Counted from the stretch's first letter, positions 43,927 to 53,791 are shown. The stretch: DNA of 64,000 bases from Candidatus Poseidoniaceae archaeon (GCA_949372875.1 CASIAW010000002.1:103658-167657), one strand, 5' to 3'. Notes: a model not told the origin generated them from the sequence alone. Numbers and translations are program-made.

Positions 43927-46900
43927 TCATTCATTCGCCATTTCACCTTCATATGTCTGCGTCAAATAGGTGACAAGACCAAGCAAAACAGCGGATGCGA
44001 TGAGAATCGCTAACAACACTTCGACTGCTGCGCCCTGAATGATAACGACGCTCGCAACAATCCAACTCAACACAAGATCGAGTGCACCAACAACACGCCA
44101 AGATTTGCGAAGCGTAAGAACGCCACTTACCCAAGAAACGGTTGATGCCAAAAGAATGAGTAAGACTGCAAATAACAGATTACCGTAGCCGAAACTTGAA
44201 CCAATGAGAAGCAAGTGTGTCGCCCACAATCCAGCAGGTAGCCACAATCCTTGGCGGTTTTGAACCGCCCATGCTACGAAGAGTGTCGAAAGAAGTCCGA
44301 GAGTTGTAGCGATAACAGAGGTCGAAGGCAGCCCCAGTGAGAGCGAGTCGGTCAACCAAAATGCTGCTGATTGATATACGAATGGCGTCAACAGCCACGC
44401 CATGAGAACAACAGCAGGTTGTAACCACCACACACCTCGGCGTGCCGAGAGGGCAAGGGCGGCAATACCTGCTGGTCCGAACGAAAGCATTGCTATCGCC
44501 GCCATCCAGAGAGAACGGCCGCCTGCACCTCGATGATCCGAAAGGCCATGATGAACCCGTTTTCCTTCAACCCAATCAAAGGCTAAAACTGCAAGAACAG
44601 CAAGAAGTTCTATGGTGACAAGAGGAACCACCCATTGAAGGAGAGTTCCTTCAAATGGATTCATTGCGAACGGAAGCGGAACTTCCCCTCCAACGACGAT
44701 GCAGATTAATCTATCAAAAGCGGCCAGATAAACAACGCCTTCCAAGGCATTTGGAATACGCATACCCAAGTCATTACGGCCGAGAAGCCCAAGACCGGCA
44801 AGCATGCTGAGTCCACCGATGAACACAAGAAGATGTGAAGCGTTTTCCAACTCTACGACAGAGTTCGATGCACGCCCTGCAACGTGAACGAGAACTAAAC
44901 CTGCCATCCCAAGTGCAATCGGGGCTTCAATGCCGAGAATATCGGGGAGTCTCAAACCAATTTGATTTGCCCGGATACGTGAAAGGCCAACAAATAACAT
45001 CGAAACTAAAACGCTGAATGATAATGCAAAAAGTGTTGAGCCCGTCGTAAACGAGTAGAATGTCGTAGCAAGAATTGTAGTTCCCAAAAACAGCATTACA
45101 ATGGTTGGTTGATGATGAATATCGCCGATGTGTAAATCATGTTGACCCGTTGAGCCGGAGCGCTTTTGCCGCTTACGTTGCTTTTCTGCAAGCGTCAAGA
45201 GTTCTGTATCGATGAGGCGGAGGTTTGAGCGAGGAGTGGACGGTGATTCATCTCCTTGTTCCACCTCCATTGCCGACGCACTTTCTTGGGTTACCATTCC
45301 TGAAGAATCGATAAAGGCCTGGATACGTTCTTGTTTCTCATTGAGTCGCTTCAACCGGTTTTCTTTCTTGGTTAAAGCCCGTAATCCGGCTCTAAACTCA
45401 CCCTGTATAGCGAGGTATGCGCCGGAGCCGACAAAAGCCAGAACCGCCGCTAAAACAACCAACTCAACGGCAACTGATTGACCCGCCAAGGCCATCGAAA
45501 TAATGAGGGCAATCGCACTTACTGCTGGAGGGAGGAGTTTCTCAAGTGTAGCAGCGCGAAGAAGGTACAGGACCAGTGAAACAAGTCCAATCACCATCAA
45601 GAACAGGAGGTTTGTTTCTTTGTCGAGCATGTGTTCTGTTCCAGTCAATGGCGTGGTCGTGAGTGGATTCAAAGCAATCATCACAAAGAATGCCGTCATG
45701 AAGCCCATCATCATGGTCAAAAGTTGCCCAGGGAGCGCTTCCATGCGTTCCAATTCGCTTTCGGAAGCTCCCTTTTCTCGCCTATGGTCGGACGCTTTCA
45801 GCAGGATTCCGGAAGAAAGAACAAGTGAGAGTGCCCAAAACGAAGATTGCCCATAATTCCATGAAAGAAGGAGAGCAAAAATACCCCAGAACGTCATCAA
45901 GGTCTGCGGTTTTCCAAGGTGTCGGCCAAAATAAACCATCAAAGCATGGCCGATAAGTAAACTTCCAAGGATTATGACTACCCCATACATCGGTAAAGCC
46001 CCTGGTCTGACAATTGCCCAGGTTACGATGACTGAGAATATGAAACTTAGATTCCATAGTTTAGCAAGCCCAGAATCTCGGAGCCGGGCCCCGACTTCTG
46101 AGAACCCAACCAATCGCGCGGCGAGATTCAATCCAACTTCACCATGACGAACATTAACCCATATTTGCTGAACAACTAGGAGGCACATCCATCCGAACAA
46201 ATCAAATTCTTCGATTGAAATTGGGATGAAATCGGTTGAAATGATTCGTGAATCTGCATCGGTGGCAAACAACAGGAGCCAAACCCAAGGGCCGAGCACT
46301 GCCGTTCCTGCAATGGATGGAGATGAACGATAAACGGCTAATCCTGAAAGGCCGATCCAAACAATTCCTTGGGTGATTAACAGTAATCGCGCACCACTAT
46401 CGGAGTTTCCTGCCGGAATTAGAAGAGTCAGTAAAACGACAATAGCAAGGCCGCCAAGCCAAATTACATGGTCGGAAACTGATGTCTGGTTTCGTAAAAG
46501 GGCGAGTACGGTGAAAAAGGCTGTGAGTGCTGCATAGAGGCTGTAACCATCTAAATTAAGAGGCAACGTAAGGTCAATAGCGCCAGAAGAATAAATTGAA
46601 AGGCCGATCAAGAGAACCGGTGCAGGGAAGATAATGTAGGGTGCTAATTTCTTGATATCGACGCCCCGGACAACCAAATACGAACCGCTAAATGCCGAAA
46701 TTAAGAGAACCAGTTGGGCGAGAGCGTATCCCGTTTCCAACCGATTTGCCGCAATTGCCAGAAGGGCGCCAATCATCCCAAGGCCGACAGAAACAGACCA
46801 AAGGGCAGGCTTTCCAAGCCCCATCGATTCAAATGCTTTCGAGAACCAATTTTCTGCTCGGACGAAACGTGCTGCCATGGTGGCATTGGTCGCTGTTACC

Positions 46901-47838
46901 ATCGTCATCAGCAAGAACAAAAGTAATCCATCTTCGAAGGGAATAATCTCGAGTCCAAATACGGCCCAGTCATTTGAAAGTGCATGAATTCCAACCCAAA
47001 GATACGAAGAGGCAATTCCAAGGCTGGCGAGATTACCGGATTGACGATACATAGCAAGTCCGTGCATGAGCAGTGTACCCAATGCAACCATTGCTGCTAT
47101 GCCAAGCTCTCCATACAGTGCACCTGTGGCACTTCCAACCAGCAAAAGAATCAAGGTGGCTTGAGCCGCGATAGCATCTTCATCATGGCGTTGTGCAATG
47201 AAAATATTGAGAGATACTAAGCCGACAAGACTCACACCTAACGTTTCACTTGCGCCGAGAGGCGATGCATCAAACCAGCCCCAGTGCCAAGCATCAAGAG
47301 CAAGTCCATAGAAGAGTTTCATAGAAATAATGACCCAGGTGACGCCAAGGAGCCGCATATTCGGATTTGGAATCCAGCGCTCTCCGAGATAGAGGCCGAA
47401 CACACCCATTGCAAACAAACCGAGTCCACTGGGAACTTCGGGAAGTACCGTACCGACAATCGCTCCAATTGCGGACCACGTGAGTACCATGGCGATTAAA
47501 AGGCCGAAACTCAATCGTTTCTCGCCATGTACTGCCATGTCGGTAACGCTGTCCATTTCCGATTGTTTCACAACAGTGCCATCTTCCTGAATTGCCCCCG
47601 GGGCGAGGTGATCTTCCTCCCCAGATGAAAACAAAGAGACGACTTCTCCAACGGCGATGTCTTCCACTTCCTTGGAAGTTGGAAGAGCAGTATCGGCGGG
47701 TTGCTCTTCCGGAGATTGAACCATAAATGATTGAATGTCGACACCTTGAGCACGTTGAAAATCTCGTTTTCGCACCACCTCATCTCTTGGAGGGGAGGGA
47801 GTTTCTCCGGATGTTGCGTCCTTCGACTCCTCAGTCAT
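43927..47838 (-). CDS. 1303-residue multipass membrane protein
   Basis: The protein has a soluble acidic N-terminus (about 1-108), then roughly 30 hydrophobic segments grouped in three blocks (about 110-520, 540-830 and 920-1300). A cytoplasmic linker with charged, coiled-coil-like sequence (TKKENRLKRLNEKQERIQAF, AEKQRKRQKR) lies at about 840-915. There is no ATPase, transporter signature or known active-site motif. The frequent Gly, Leu and Trp-rich helices resemble DUF2339/DUF2157-style polytopic proteins of unknown function. It could be a large membrane scaffold or channel. It is divergent from the PEP carboxykinase gene with about 190 bases between. Confidence 0.78.
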   Translation of the reverse strand: MTEESKDATSGETPSPPRDEVVRKRDFQRAQGVDIQSFMVQSPEEQPADTALPTSKEVEDIAVGEVVSLFSSGEEDHLAPGAIQEDGTVVKQSEMDSVTDMAVHGEKRLSFGLLIAMVLTWSAIGAIVGTVLPEVPSGLGLFAMGVFGLYLGERWIPNPNMRLLGVTWVIISMKLFYGLALDAWHWGWFDASPLGASETLGVSLVGLVSLNIFIAQRHDEDAIAAQATLILLLVGSATGALYGELGIAAMVALGTLLMHGLAMYRQSGNLASLGIASSYLWVGIHALSNDWAVFGLEIIPFEDGLLLFLLMTMVTATNATMAARFVRAENWFSKAFESMGLGKPALWSVSVGLGMIGALLAIAANRLETGYALAQLVLLISAFSGSYLVVRGVDIKKLAPYIIFPAPVLLIGLSIYSSGAIDLTLPLNLDGYSLYAALTAFFTVLALLRNQTSVSDHVIWLGGLAIVVLLTLLIPAGNSDSGARLLLITQGIVWIGLSGLAVYRSSPSIAGTAVLGPWVWLLLFATDADSRIISTDFIPISIEEFDLFGWMCLLVVQQIWVNVRHGEVGLNLAARLVGFSEVGARLRDSGLAKLWNLSFIFSVIVTWAIVRPGALPMYGVVIILGSLLIGHALMVYFGRHLGKPQTLMTFWGIFALLLSWNYGQSSFWALSLVLSSGILLKASDHRREKGASESELERMEALPGQLLTMMMGFMTAFFVMIALNPLTTTPLTGTEHMLDKETNLLFLMVIGLVSLVLYLLRAATLEKLLPPAVSAIALIISMALAGQSVAVELVVLAAVLAFVGSGAYLAIQGEFRAGLRALTKKENRLKRLNEKQERIQAFIDSSGMVTQESASAMEVEQGDESPSTPRSNLRLIDTELLTLAEKQRKRQKRSGSTGQHDLHIGDIHHQPTIVMLFLGTTILATTFYSFTTGSTLFALSFSVLVSMLFVGLSRIRANQIGLRLPDILGIEAPIALGMAGLVLVHVAGRASNSVVELENASHLLVFIGGLSMLAGLGLLGRNDLGMRIPNALEGVVYLAAFDRLICIVVGGEVPLPFAMNPFEGTLLQWVVPLVTIELLAVLAVLAFDWVEGKRVHHGLSDHRGAGGRSLWMAAIAMLSFGPAGIAALALSARRGVWWLQPAVVLMAWLLTPFVYQSAAFWLTDSLSLGLPSTSVIATTLGLLSTLFVAWAVQNRQGLWLPAGLWATHLLLIGSSFGYGNLLFAVLLILLASTVSWVSGVLTLRKSWRVVGALDLVLSWIVASVVIIQGAAVEVLLAILIASAVLLGLVTYLTQTYEGEMANE

Positions 47839-48032
47839 GGAACCTTACCCGCTCCAAGTTGCCTTCAATACTTTCGATGAATGATGGTTTTGGCAACTCT
47901 TTTACGAGATTTGGAGTATTTTCCGAAATCAAAAAAATAAAGACGCTGTACCCCGGTTTTGAAAAAAAGAATCCGCTCATTAAGAAGTGGGACAGCCAAA
48001 AGGGACAAAGAGGGCCCGCGAAAGGAGGGTGC

Positions 48033-49634
48033 ATGGCGGCCACCCATGGGACTCCGACCGGAGACCTAAACGCGCACGGAATTACTCCCTCGGGAGAGGT
48101 TTATTGGAATCAAGACGCCCCCACGCTCATTGAATTAGCAGTGGCGCGAAATGAAGGCGTTTACAGTGCTCACAAAGCGCTGGTTACCGAGACTGGAGAG
48201 CGTACTGGCCGTTCACCAAATGACAAGTTCATTGTCGATGAAGAGACAACTTCTTCTGATATTAACTGGGGAAACGTCAACATCTCTACAGACCTTGCAA
48301 CATTCAAGAGAATGAGAGCAAAAGTGGCTAACTATCTCTCTGCTCAAGACACACTGTTTGTTCAAGACCTGTATTGTGGTGCTGACTTTAGCGAAGCTTT
48401 GCCAATTCGGGTCATCAACCAAAACGCATGGCACAATGCTTTTGCTCGAAACATGTTTATTCGACCTGATGCCGAGAGACTCGCTTCACATTCACCCGAG
48501 TTTACCGTTCTTCACGCCCCTCACTTTGAGGCGGATGCTGAACAAGAGGGGCTCAATTCTCAATGCTTTGTCATAGTCAATTACGCAGAAAAAGAAGTCA
48601 TTATCGGCGGAACTCGATACGCAGGAGAAATCAAGAAATCCATTTTCTCCGTCATGAATCTCATTTTGCCAAAGAAGGGTATCCTCCCTATGCACTGTTC
48701 TGCAAACACGACTGGCGAAAACACTGCTATCTTTTTCGGATTGTCTGGAACTGGGAAAACAACCCTTTCGGCCGACCCAAATCGAGCACTTATCGGAGAT
48801 GATGAACACGGCTGGGGCGCAAATGGCGTATTCAACTTTGAAGGTGGATGTTATGCTAAACTCATCGACTTATCCGAAGACGAAGAGCCTGAAATCTTTG
48901 GAACCACGCAAAAGTTTGGAACTGTTCTTGAGAACATCGTTATGGATGGAGAAGGTGTTCCTGACTTTACTGATGTAAGTAAAACCCAGAATACACGTGG
49001 CTCATATCCAATTGAATTCATTGAAAACCGAACCATGGACTCAAAAGGCGGCCATCCTCAAAACGTCATCTTTTTGACGTGCGATGCGTTTGGAGTGTTA
49101 CCACCAATTTCCCGTTTAACTCCTGAGCAAGCCGCTTACCACTTCATCTCTGGATACACTGCAAAAGTAGCTGGAACTGAGATCGGTGTCAAAGAACCAC
49201 AAGCAACATTCTCTGCTTGCTTTGGTGAACCGTTCATGCCTATGCATCCTGGCGTCTATGCTGACCTGCTTTCCTCAAAGATGGAAGAGCACGGTGCCAA
49301 AGCATGGCTCATCAATACCGGTTGGTCTGGTGGAGCCTATGGCGTTGGTAAGCGAATGAAAATCCGATACACTCGAGCCATGCTCAATGCTGCAATGGAT
49401 GGTGATTTAGACAACGTTGAGTATATTGTCGACCCTCGATTTGGATTCGAAGTTCCTGTAGAATGTCCAAATGTTCCTGTGGAAGTTCTTCAACCTCGTC
49501 AAACGTGGGAAAATGTCTCAAATTTCGATGCTACTGCTGACAAACTTGCAGTCATGTTTAACGAAAACTTTGCTCGATATCAAGCAGGTGTTTCTGCTGA
49601 AGTCAACGCTGCAGCACCTCAACCGCTCGCTTGA
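48033..49634 (+). CDS. pckA: Phosphoenolpyruvate carboxykinase (ATP)
   Basis: Converts oxaloacetate and ATP to PEP, CO2 and ADP in gluconeogenesis. The 533-residue product has RTGRSPNDKFIVDE at the substrate site, HCSANT, GLSGTGKTTLSADPNRALIGDDEHGW (P-loop plus metal site) and the GVGKRMKIRYTRAM segment (Arg for ATP), all typical of the ATP form. It starts at the ATG at 48033, preceded by AAAGGAGGG. The open frame continues upstream to 47727, but that part lies antisense to the membrane gene and is not family-like. No neighbours share the pathway. Confidence 0.95.
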   Translation: MAATHGTPTGDLNAHGITPSGEVYWNQDAPTLIELAVARNEGVYSAHKALVTETGERTGRSPNDKFIVDEETTSSDINWGNVNISTDLATFKRMRAKVANYLSAQDTLFVQDLYCGADFSEALPIRVINQNAWHNAFARNMFIRPDAERLASHSPEFTVLHAPHFEADAEQEGLNSQCFVIVNYAEKEVIIGGTRYAGEIKKSIFSVMNLILPKKGILPMHCSANTTGENTAIFFGLSGTGKTTLSADPNRALIGDDEHGWGANGVFNFEGGCYAKLIDLSEDEEPEIFGTTQKFGTVLENIVMDGEGVPDFTDVSKTQNTRGSYPIEFIENRTMDSKGGHPQNVIFLTCDAFGVLPPISRLTPEQAAYHFISGYTAKVAGTEIGVKEPQATFSACFGEPFMPMHPGVYADLLSSKMEEHGAKAWLINTGWSGGAYGVGKRMKIRYTRAMLNAAMDGDLDNVEYIVDPRFGFEVPVECPNVPVEVLQPRQTWENVSNFDATADKLAVMFNENFARYQAGVSAEVNAAAPQPLA

Positions 49635-49719
49635 TGAACGGTTGATTAAAACGATATTCCTGCCTTGACAGATTATTTGCCGCCCATAGTTTCAATGCTC
49701 ACGCAAGCGAGCAGATGGC

Positions 49720-50208
49720 ATGTGGGGCACTGTTAGCGTAATTGTTTTCATCCTACTGCTTACGTTCGGAGTTTGGAAGTCCTTCTCTTCAGGCGTATTG
49801 AGGGAAATGATTGAATTCGCTAAACTTCCAATTTTAATAGAGAAGGACATGTTTAACGGTGAAACAAAAACCTTCGTTTTCAAAAAGAATGGTGTAGAAA
49901 AAGCCCTTAAAATAAAAAAGCCGAACGATGCATTGAACTCTATCACATCATCAAGAACCTCTTCTGGTACCATTTCTTTTGATCCAAAACGAGAAAATGG
50001 TCTTCATCTCGAATTTTCGATGTGGCTAAGCGGGGGAGTTAGTTTAATGACAATAATTGAGAAGGATGGAAATAAAATCATTCAAGAAGATGAATATAAC
50101 CTTGAAGAAAAGGGTCTCATGCCTGCTGTTTACAGAATGATAGATCTCATAGAACGAATGAGTTCTACTTCCTCGGTTTGGGACGAGTTTTCTTCGGATA
50201 AGACATGA
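49720..50208 (+). CDS. Single-pass membrane protein, unknown
   Basis: The 162-residue product has an N-terminal membrane helix (about 4-20) followed by a soluble alpha/beta domain rich in Lys, Glu and Ser. Nothing is recognisable. The DNA is AT-richer than the flanking PEP carboxykinase gene, suggesting accessory origin. It ends before a short minus-strand frame and the SGNH-GH43 lipoprotein. Confidence 0.62.
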   Translation: MWGTVSVIVFILLLTFGVWKSFSSGVLREMIEFAKLPILIEKDMFNGETKTFVFKKNGVEKALKIKKPNDALNSITSSRTSSGTISFDPKRENGLHLEFSMWLSGGVSLMTIIEKDGNKIIQEDEYNLEEKGLMPAVYRMIDLIERMSSTSSVWDEFSSDKT

Positions 50209-50216
50209 TGAATTCT

Positions 50217-50399
50217 CTAAGGGTAGCGTTCAACATGACCCACCCAGAGCCCTTCTGAATAAGCGTTTTGTTTAGAAGGGCGTTTAGCATAACCCTCGTA
50301 AACATAAGCAAACCACTTGTTCACTTGTGATTCGAAACATATGCGGCCGATCACTGTTGGCAATAAACCATAAACGCCTCCGGCGGAGCGTAATGCCAT
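50217..50399 (-). CDS. Possible small protein antisense to the lipoprotein start
   Basis: A 60-residue frame from ATG at 50399 fills an otherwise empty 189-base gap. Its composition looks coding: aromatic-rich, with FESQVNKWFAYVYEGYAKRP and GLWVGHVERYP. It shares the palindromic CATG with the lipoprotein start, so both ATGs overlap. No family is recognised. It could also be chance, so confidence is limited. Confidence 0.4.
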   Translation of the reverse strand: MALRSAGGVYGLLPTVIGRICFESQVNKWFAYVYEGYAKRPSKQNAYSEGLWVGHVERYP

Positions 50400-52218
50400 G
50401 GACACTCAGCGCGCACTCCTAATTACACTGGTTTTACTTCTTTCAAGCATAGCCGGTTGCTTTGGTAGTGAACAAGAACTGGAAGAAGAATTTGATCTCA
50501 ACACGGAAGAACGAACCCTGTTGGGAATGGGTGACTCTGTCATGGAATGGAACAGGGAAGACGCCTCGACCATCCCGGAGGTCGTGGGAGAGGAAGCAGG
50601 GTTCGCAGTGCTGAACAACGCCGAAAGTGGTGCCAAAGTCATCGAAGAGAGTTACGCTATTCCTTCTCAGTTCGTCGAACAAAATTGGGATTGGGTCATC
50701 ATCAACGGTGGGGCAAACGATGTGGATGGCTACTGCGATGAAGATGAGGGGGCCGTTCTTGATGCAATCATATCTGATGATGTTTCACAAGGTGACATGG
50801 TGGATTTGGTCAATAAGGTCTCAACCTTCGCAAAGCACGTGATGCTTGCATCCTACTATGACATTCCGTCTGATTCAGAGAGCATGGTTGGCTGTGAAGC
50901 GGTCATGGAAGAGATGGAGCTTCGCTATGAAGCCCTTGCCAACACCCTTCCTAACGTTCACTTTTTCGACATGGGAGACGCTATTACACCCAGCAACCGT
51001 GAATATTACGACGAAGACTTACTTCACCCGTCCCCCGATGGATGCGTTGCTATTGGCATGATGATGGCAGAACGCATTCTGGAAATTGAAAGTACAGCCC
51101 GTCAGTCAGATTCTTTTGTGACGCTTGATCCACTCGAAACGGTCTTCAACGGCATGAATTACGATGGCAATTACTACTATGCGGAAGCAGAATGGGTTGT
51201 ACACGATCCTTCTGAAATCGTGGAAATTGATGGTATGTTGATGATTGCCAACACGGGAAAGGGGCAAGAAGATGGCTATAATTGCGGTCTAGAAACATGG
51301 TACATATTCCCCAATGAGACCTCCTTTAGCCCAGGTCAATGCCTGTTGAGCGAAAAGCCAGCATGGGTGTCCCAATCTGTTTCAAGCAACGATGGTGCCT
51401 ATTGGGCTCCAGGATTCTTGGATGCCAGAACCATGTATTACACCGTTCCAGTTGGCAATGCAATGGGCAATCCAGACTCAACTGAATCGTGTATTGGAAT
51501 GATCAAAGCCACTGGAACTGCTCCAAATTTGGTTTGGACAGATCACGGATCGCCGATTCTTTGCCAGCCGCTTGGTGAAGCGAATACCGACGAACCTGAA
51601 CCACCGGCTTTGGACCCTGCAACAATTACTGATGATGACGGCCGAACCTATCTCATCTACGGTGGTGCCCACATATGGATGACTGAAGTCAATTCGACAA
51701 CTGGTGAGCACCTCACCGGTGAAGATTGGGATAACGGTGCTTCGGGCACCTTTGTTCATCTGGCAAATGGCCCCCTCGATCCAGAAGCCGAAGAGGATAC
51801 ATGGACAGAAGCCGCCTACATTCACAAACAAGGCGACTTCTACTATCTCTTTGTCAACTGGTTCAGATGTTGTGGAGGTCCAGAATCAACCTATGAGATC
51901 TATGTTGGTCGTTCTACAACCATCGACGGGCCCTATGTTGATGCAAACGGAGTTTCGATGCTTGAGGGTGGAGGCACATTGGTCATGGATCGAACATCAG
52001 GGTACATCGGTCCCGGCCACCCTTCAATTTTCATACACGGGGACACTCAGGTCTTTACTCATCACTTCTACCCAGATGGTGGCGATGAAGAAGAACCTTG
52101 GACTGACGGAATTGCTTGGGCTTTCATTCAAGCGAACACACTGACTTGGAGTGAGGAAGGCTGGCCAGTGGTCGGTGGGACTTGGGATCCAATGTCCTAT
52201 TGGAACACAGCAAACTGA
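50398..52218 (+). CDS. Secreted lipoprotein: SGNH/GDSL esterase fused to GH43 endo-arabinanase-like domain
   Basis: The 606-residue protein has a lipoprotein signal ending SIAGC (Cys21), then an SGNH hydrolase domain (about 38-235): Asp46-Ser47 in GMGDSVMEW, Asn107 in INGGANDV, and Asp207/His210 in DEDLLHPS. The C-terminal domain (about 240-606) is a five-bladed GH43 propeller of the arabinan endo-1,5-alpha-L-arabinanase type: HDPSEIV (Asp270, base), YWAPGF, LDPATITDDDGRTYLIYG (Asp406), EAAYIHKQGDFYYLFVNW (Glu471, acid) and the CCGGPESTYEIYVGRS hallmark. All catalytic residues are in place. It probably deacylates and cleaves arabinan-containing polysaccharide at the cell surface. Other GH43 substrates remain possible. 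Confidence 0.88.
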   Translation: MDTQRALLITLVLLLSSIAGCFGSEQELEEEFDLNTEERTLLGMGDSVMEWNREDASTIPEVVGEEAGFAVLNNAESGAKVIEESYAIPSQFVEQNWDWVIINGGANDVDGYCDEDEGAVLDAIISDDVSQGDMVDLVNKVSTFAKHVMLASYYDIPSDSESMVGCEAVMEEMELRYEALANTLPNVHFFDMGDAITPSNREYYDEDLLHPSPDGCVAIGMMMAERILEIESTARQSDSFVTLDPLETVFNGMNYDGNYYYAEAEWVVHDPSEIVEIDGMLMIANTGKGQEDGYNCGLETWYIFPNETSFSPGQCLLSEKPAWVSQSVSSNDGAYWAPGFLDARTMYYTVPVGNAMGNPDSTESCIGMIKATGTAPNLVWTDHGSPILCQPLGEANTDEPEPPALDPATITDDDGRTYLIYGGAHIWMTEVNSTTGEHLTGEDWDNGASGTFVHLANGPLDPEAEEDTWTEAAYIHKQGDFYYLFVNWFRCCGGPESTYEIYVGRSTTIDGPYVDANGVSMLEGGGTLVMDRTSGYIGPGHPSIFIHGDTQVFTHHFYPDGGDEEEPWTDGIAWAFIQANTLTWSEEGWPVVGGTWDPMSYWNTAN

Positions 52219-52402
52219 GCAGCGCATCTGAACTGGCATCTGACCGGCAGGATGGAGTGGGCGCATGTGTAGTGTTGGACATCAAAGGGCTTGCAGTGGG
52301 CTCTATTCGTCGATATGGGTAGATAAATTAGACCGATTAAAATGGAGTTCTTGTAAATAATATTTTGAAAAGATTTATTATTAAATTGGTCTTCGTAGTT
52401 AT
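52219..52402. other. AT-rich gap with a possible leaderless promoter
   Basis: The first half shows no gene. The second half is AT-rich, with TTTATTATTAAA at about 52372-52383, roughly 20-31 bases before the next ATG, which could act as its TATA box. Confidence 0.35.
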
Positions 52403-52783
52403 ATGAATCATGCAATATTTATGCAAATAGTAGGAGTCGTTTTACTTTTACTCGGTATGGTAAATATGACTATACCTGTCAAATCTAATAAAATTATTTT
52501 TGGAGAAATACCAAACGCTGAAGTTGCCAAACTAGCATATACGCGTATGATACTTGGCGGAGTAGTCACTGGAATTGGACTAATCAATTTGATATGCAGC
52601 GTCATGATAGATGATGCAGAATCAGCCAAGGCAGTAATGGTTTCCACAGGAGTTGCTATGTTGGTTTTCTGGGGCAGTATTATTGCTGCGAATCTAAGAG
52701 GATTTATCGACCATATCCCTAAGCCTCCAATGGTTTTACTACCGGTATTGTCAATAATTAGTTTTATTGGCGCATATGCTTGA
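52403..52783 (+). CDS. Small four-pass membrane protein in AT-rich DNA
   Basis: The 126-residue product has four hydrophobic helices at about 5-23, 46-66, 76-94 and 106-124. No motif is recognised. Its GC content is clearly below that of the genes on either side, and codon use favours A/T endings, so it may be a recent acquisition. Function unknown. Confidence 0.6.
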   Translation: MNHAIFMQIVGVVLLLLGMVNMTIPVKSNKIIFGEIPNAEVAKLAYTRMILGGVVTGIGLINLICSVMIDDAESAKAVMVSTGVAMLVFWGSIIAANLRGFIDHIPKPPMVLLPVLSIISFIGAYA

Positions 52784-52867
52784 AAGTAGGATGTTTTTCA
52801 TTCCACAGGCTATCCATGGAAACACCGAGGACAATGAAGACATACTAAGCGATGAGAAAGACATACG

Positions 52868-53791
52868 TCATGCGTTTGCCAACCCTAGGTTGGTCCGCAT
52901 TCGCTCAAGATGGGCATGAACATGTTCGACGAAAAAGCCGTGCATTAGGAAACGATAGGAAAGCCCTGTTGGGCCAACGAGAATCATTGGGAAACGATTG
53001 TGTGCAAGGTCTGCAAAATGTGCAGAACCTACAATTTCATCTATTCGTAGACCGACAGAATGATCGAATTGGAACGAGTTAATCGCGGCCTCGTATTCCT
53101 TAGCAGTGAGCCAAAAACAAAAGGTTGTCTTGAACAACTCATGAGCTGTTTCGAAGTCGAGAAATTGAGTCCACTTCTTTTTGCTCGATGAGTATTGAAT
53201 ATCGACAGGCGCCCAATTCTTCCATTTCAAATCTTTTTCTGCAACGGGCCAGTTTTCACCTTTCATGTCCCCCAAATCGCGCATTGTCATGAGGACGCCT
53301 TGATCGTGGTGGACAAATGTTTGAACCATCAAATCTTGGATGACCTTGGGATAAATCAAAACGGGTTCAACTCCCTCCTTGCCTGAATTATCAATCACGA
53401 AATTGAGGAGGTTACTTTCGGTTTGAAAATGCCGAAGTATCAAGATATTCGCTTCTGGTCGAACAAAATACTTCATGAAAAAGCAAATCTGCCATTGGAG
53501 GAATCTGTGGGCTCGCCACTGAATTGGTGACAAACGCTTGAGGTAATACGTAATGTGAAGCGTGATACTAAGCAATACTTTCAGAGTCGGTAAAATAACC
53601 ACCCTCAATGGGTTTTGTAAATCTTTGAGCCAGTATTCTTTCGCTTCTGAATCCAATGGAAGACTGTCGTCTCCTCCGAGTGCATCACTCAGTGATGCTG
53701 GCATTCTCCCGTGGTTCTTTGCCAATGCTTTCTCGAGACGACGTTGGGCACGACGTTCTTTCCGAGGCAAAGGCGCTTCACTGGACGTCAT
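52868..53791 (-). CDS. Unknown basic protein, fourth gene of the KAS III operon
   Basis: The 307-residue product starts MTSSEAPLPRKERRAQRRLEKAL, a basic helix, has a possible membrane-associated segment at about 72-95 (VVILPTLKVLLSITLHITYYL), and a soluble domain with EANILILRHFQTESNLLNFVIDNSG and TFVHHDQGVLMTMRDLG. His residues cluster near 160 and at the C-terminus (GFFVEHVHAHLERM). I recognise no family. It starts inside the end of the diiron gene (overlap about 14 bases), so it is translationally coupled with that operon and probably acts in the same pathway. Confidence 0.72.
   Translation of the reverse strand: MTSSEAPLPRKERRAQRRLEKALAKNHGRMPASLSDALGGDDSLPLDSEAKEYWLKDLQNPLRVVILPTLKVLLSITLHITYYLKRLSPIQWRAHRFLQWQICFFMKYFVRPEANILILRHFQTESNLLNFVIDNSGKEGVEPVLIYPKVIQDLMVQTFVHHDQGVLMTMRDLGDMKGENWPVAEKDLKWKNWAPVDIQYSSSKKKWTQFLDFETAHELFKTTFCFWLTAKEYEAAINSFQFDHSVGLRIDEIVGSAHFADLAHNRFPMILVGPTGLSYRFLMHGFFVEHVHAHLERMRTNLGLANA

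Noticed and set aside
47727-48032. N-terminal extension of PEP carboxykinase
   Set aside because: It overlaps the divergent membrane gene, is not family-like, and a strong ribosome-binding site marks the ATG at 48033.
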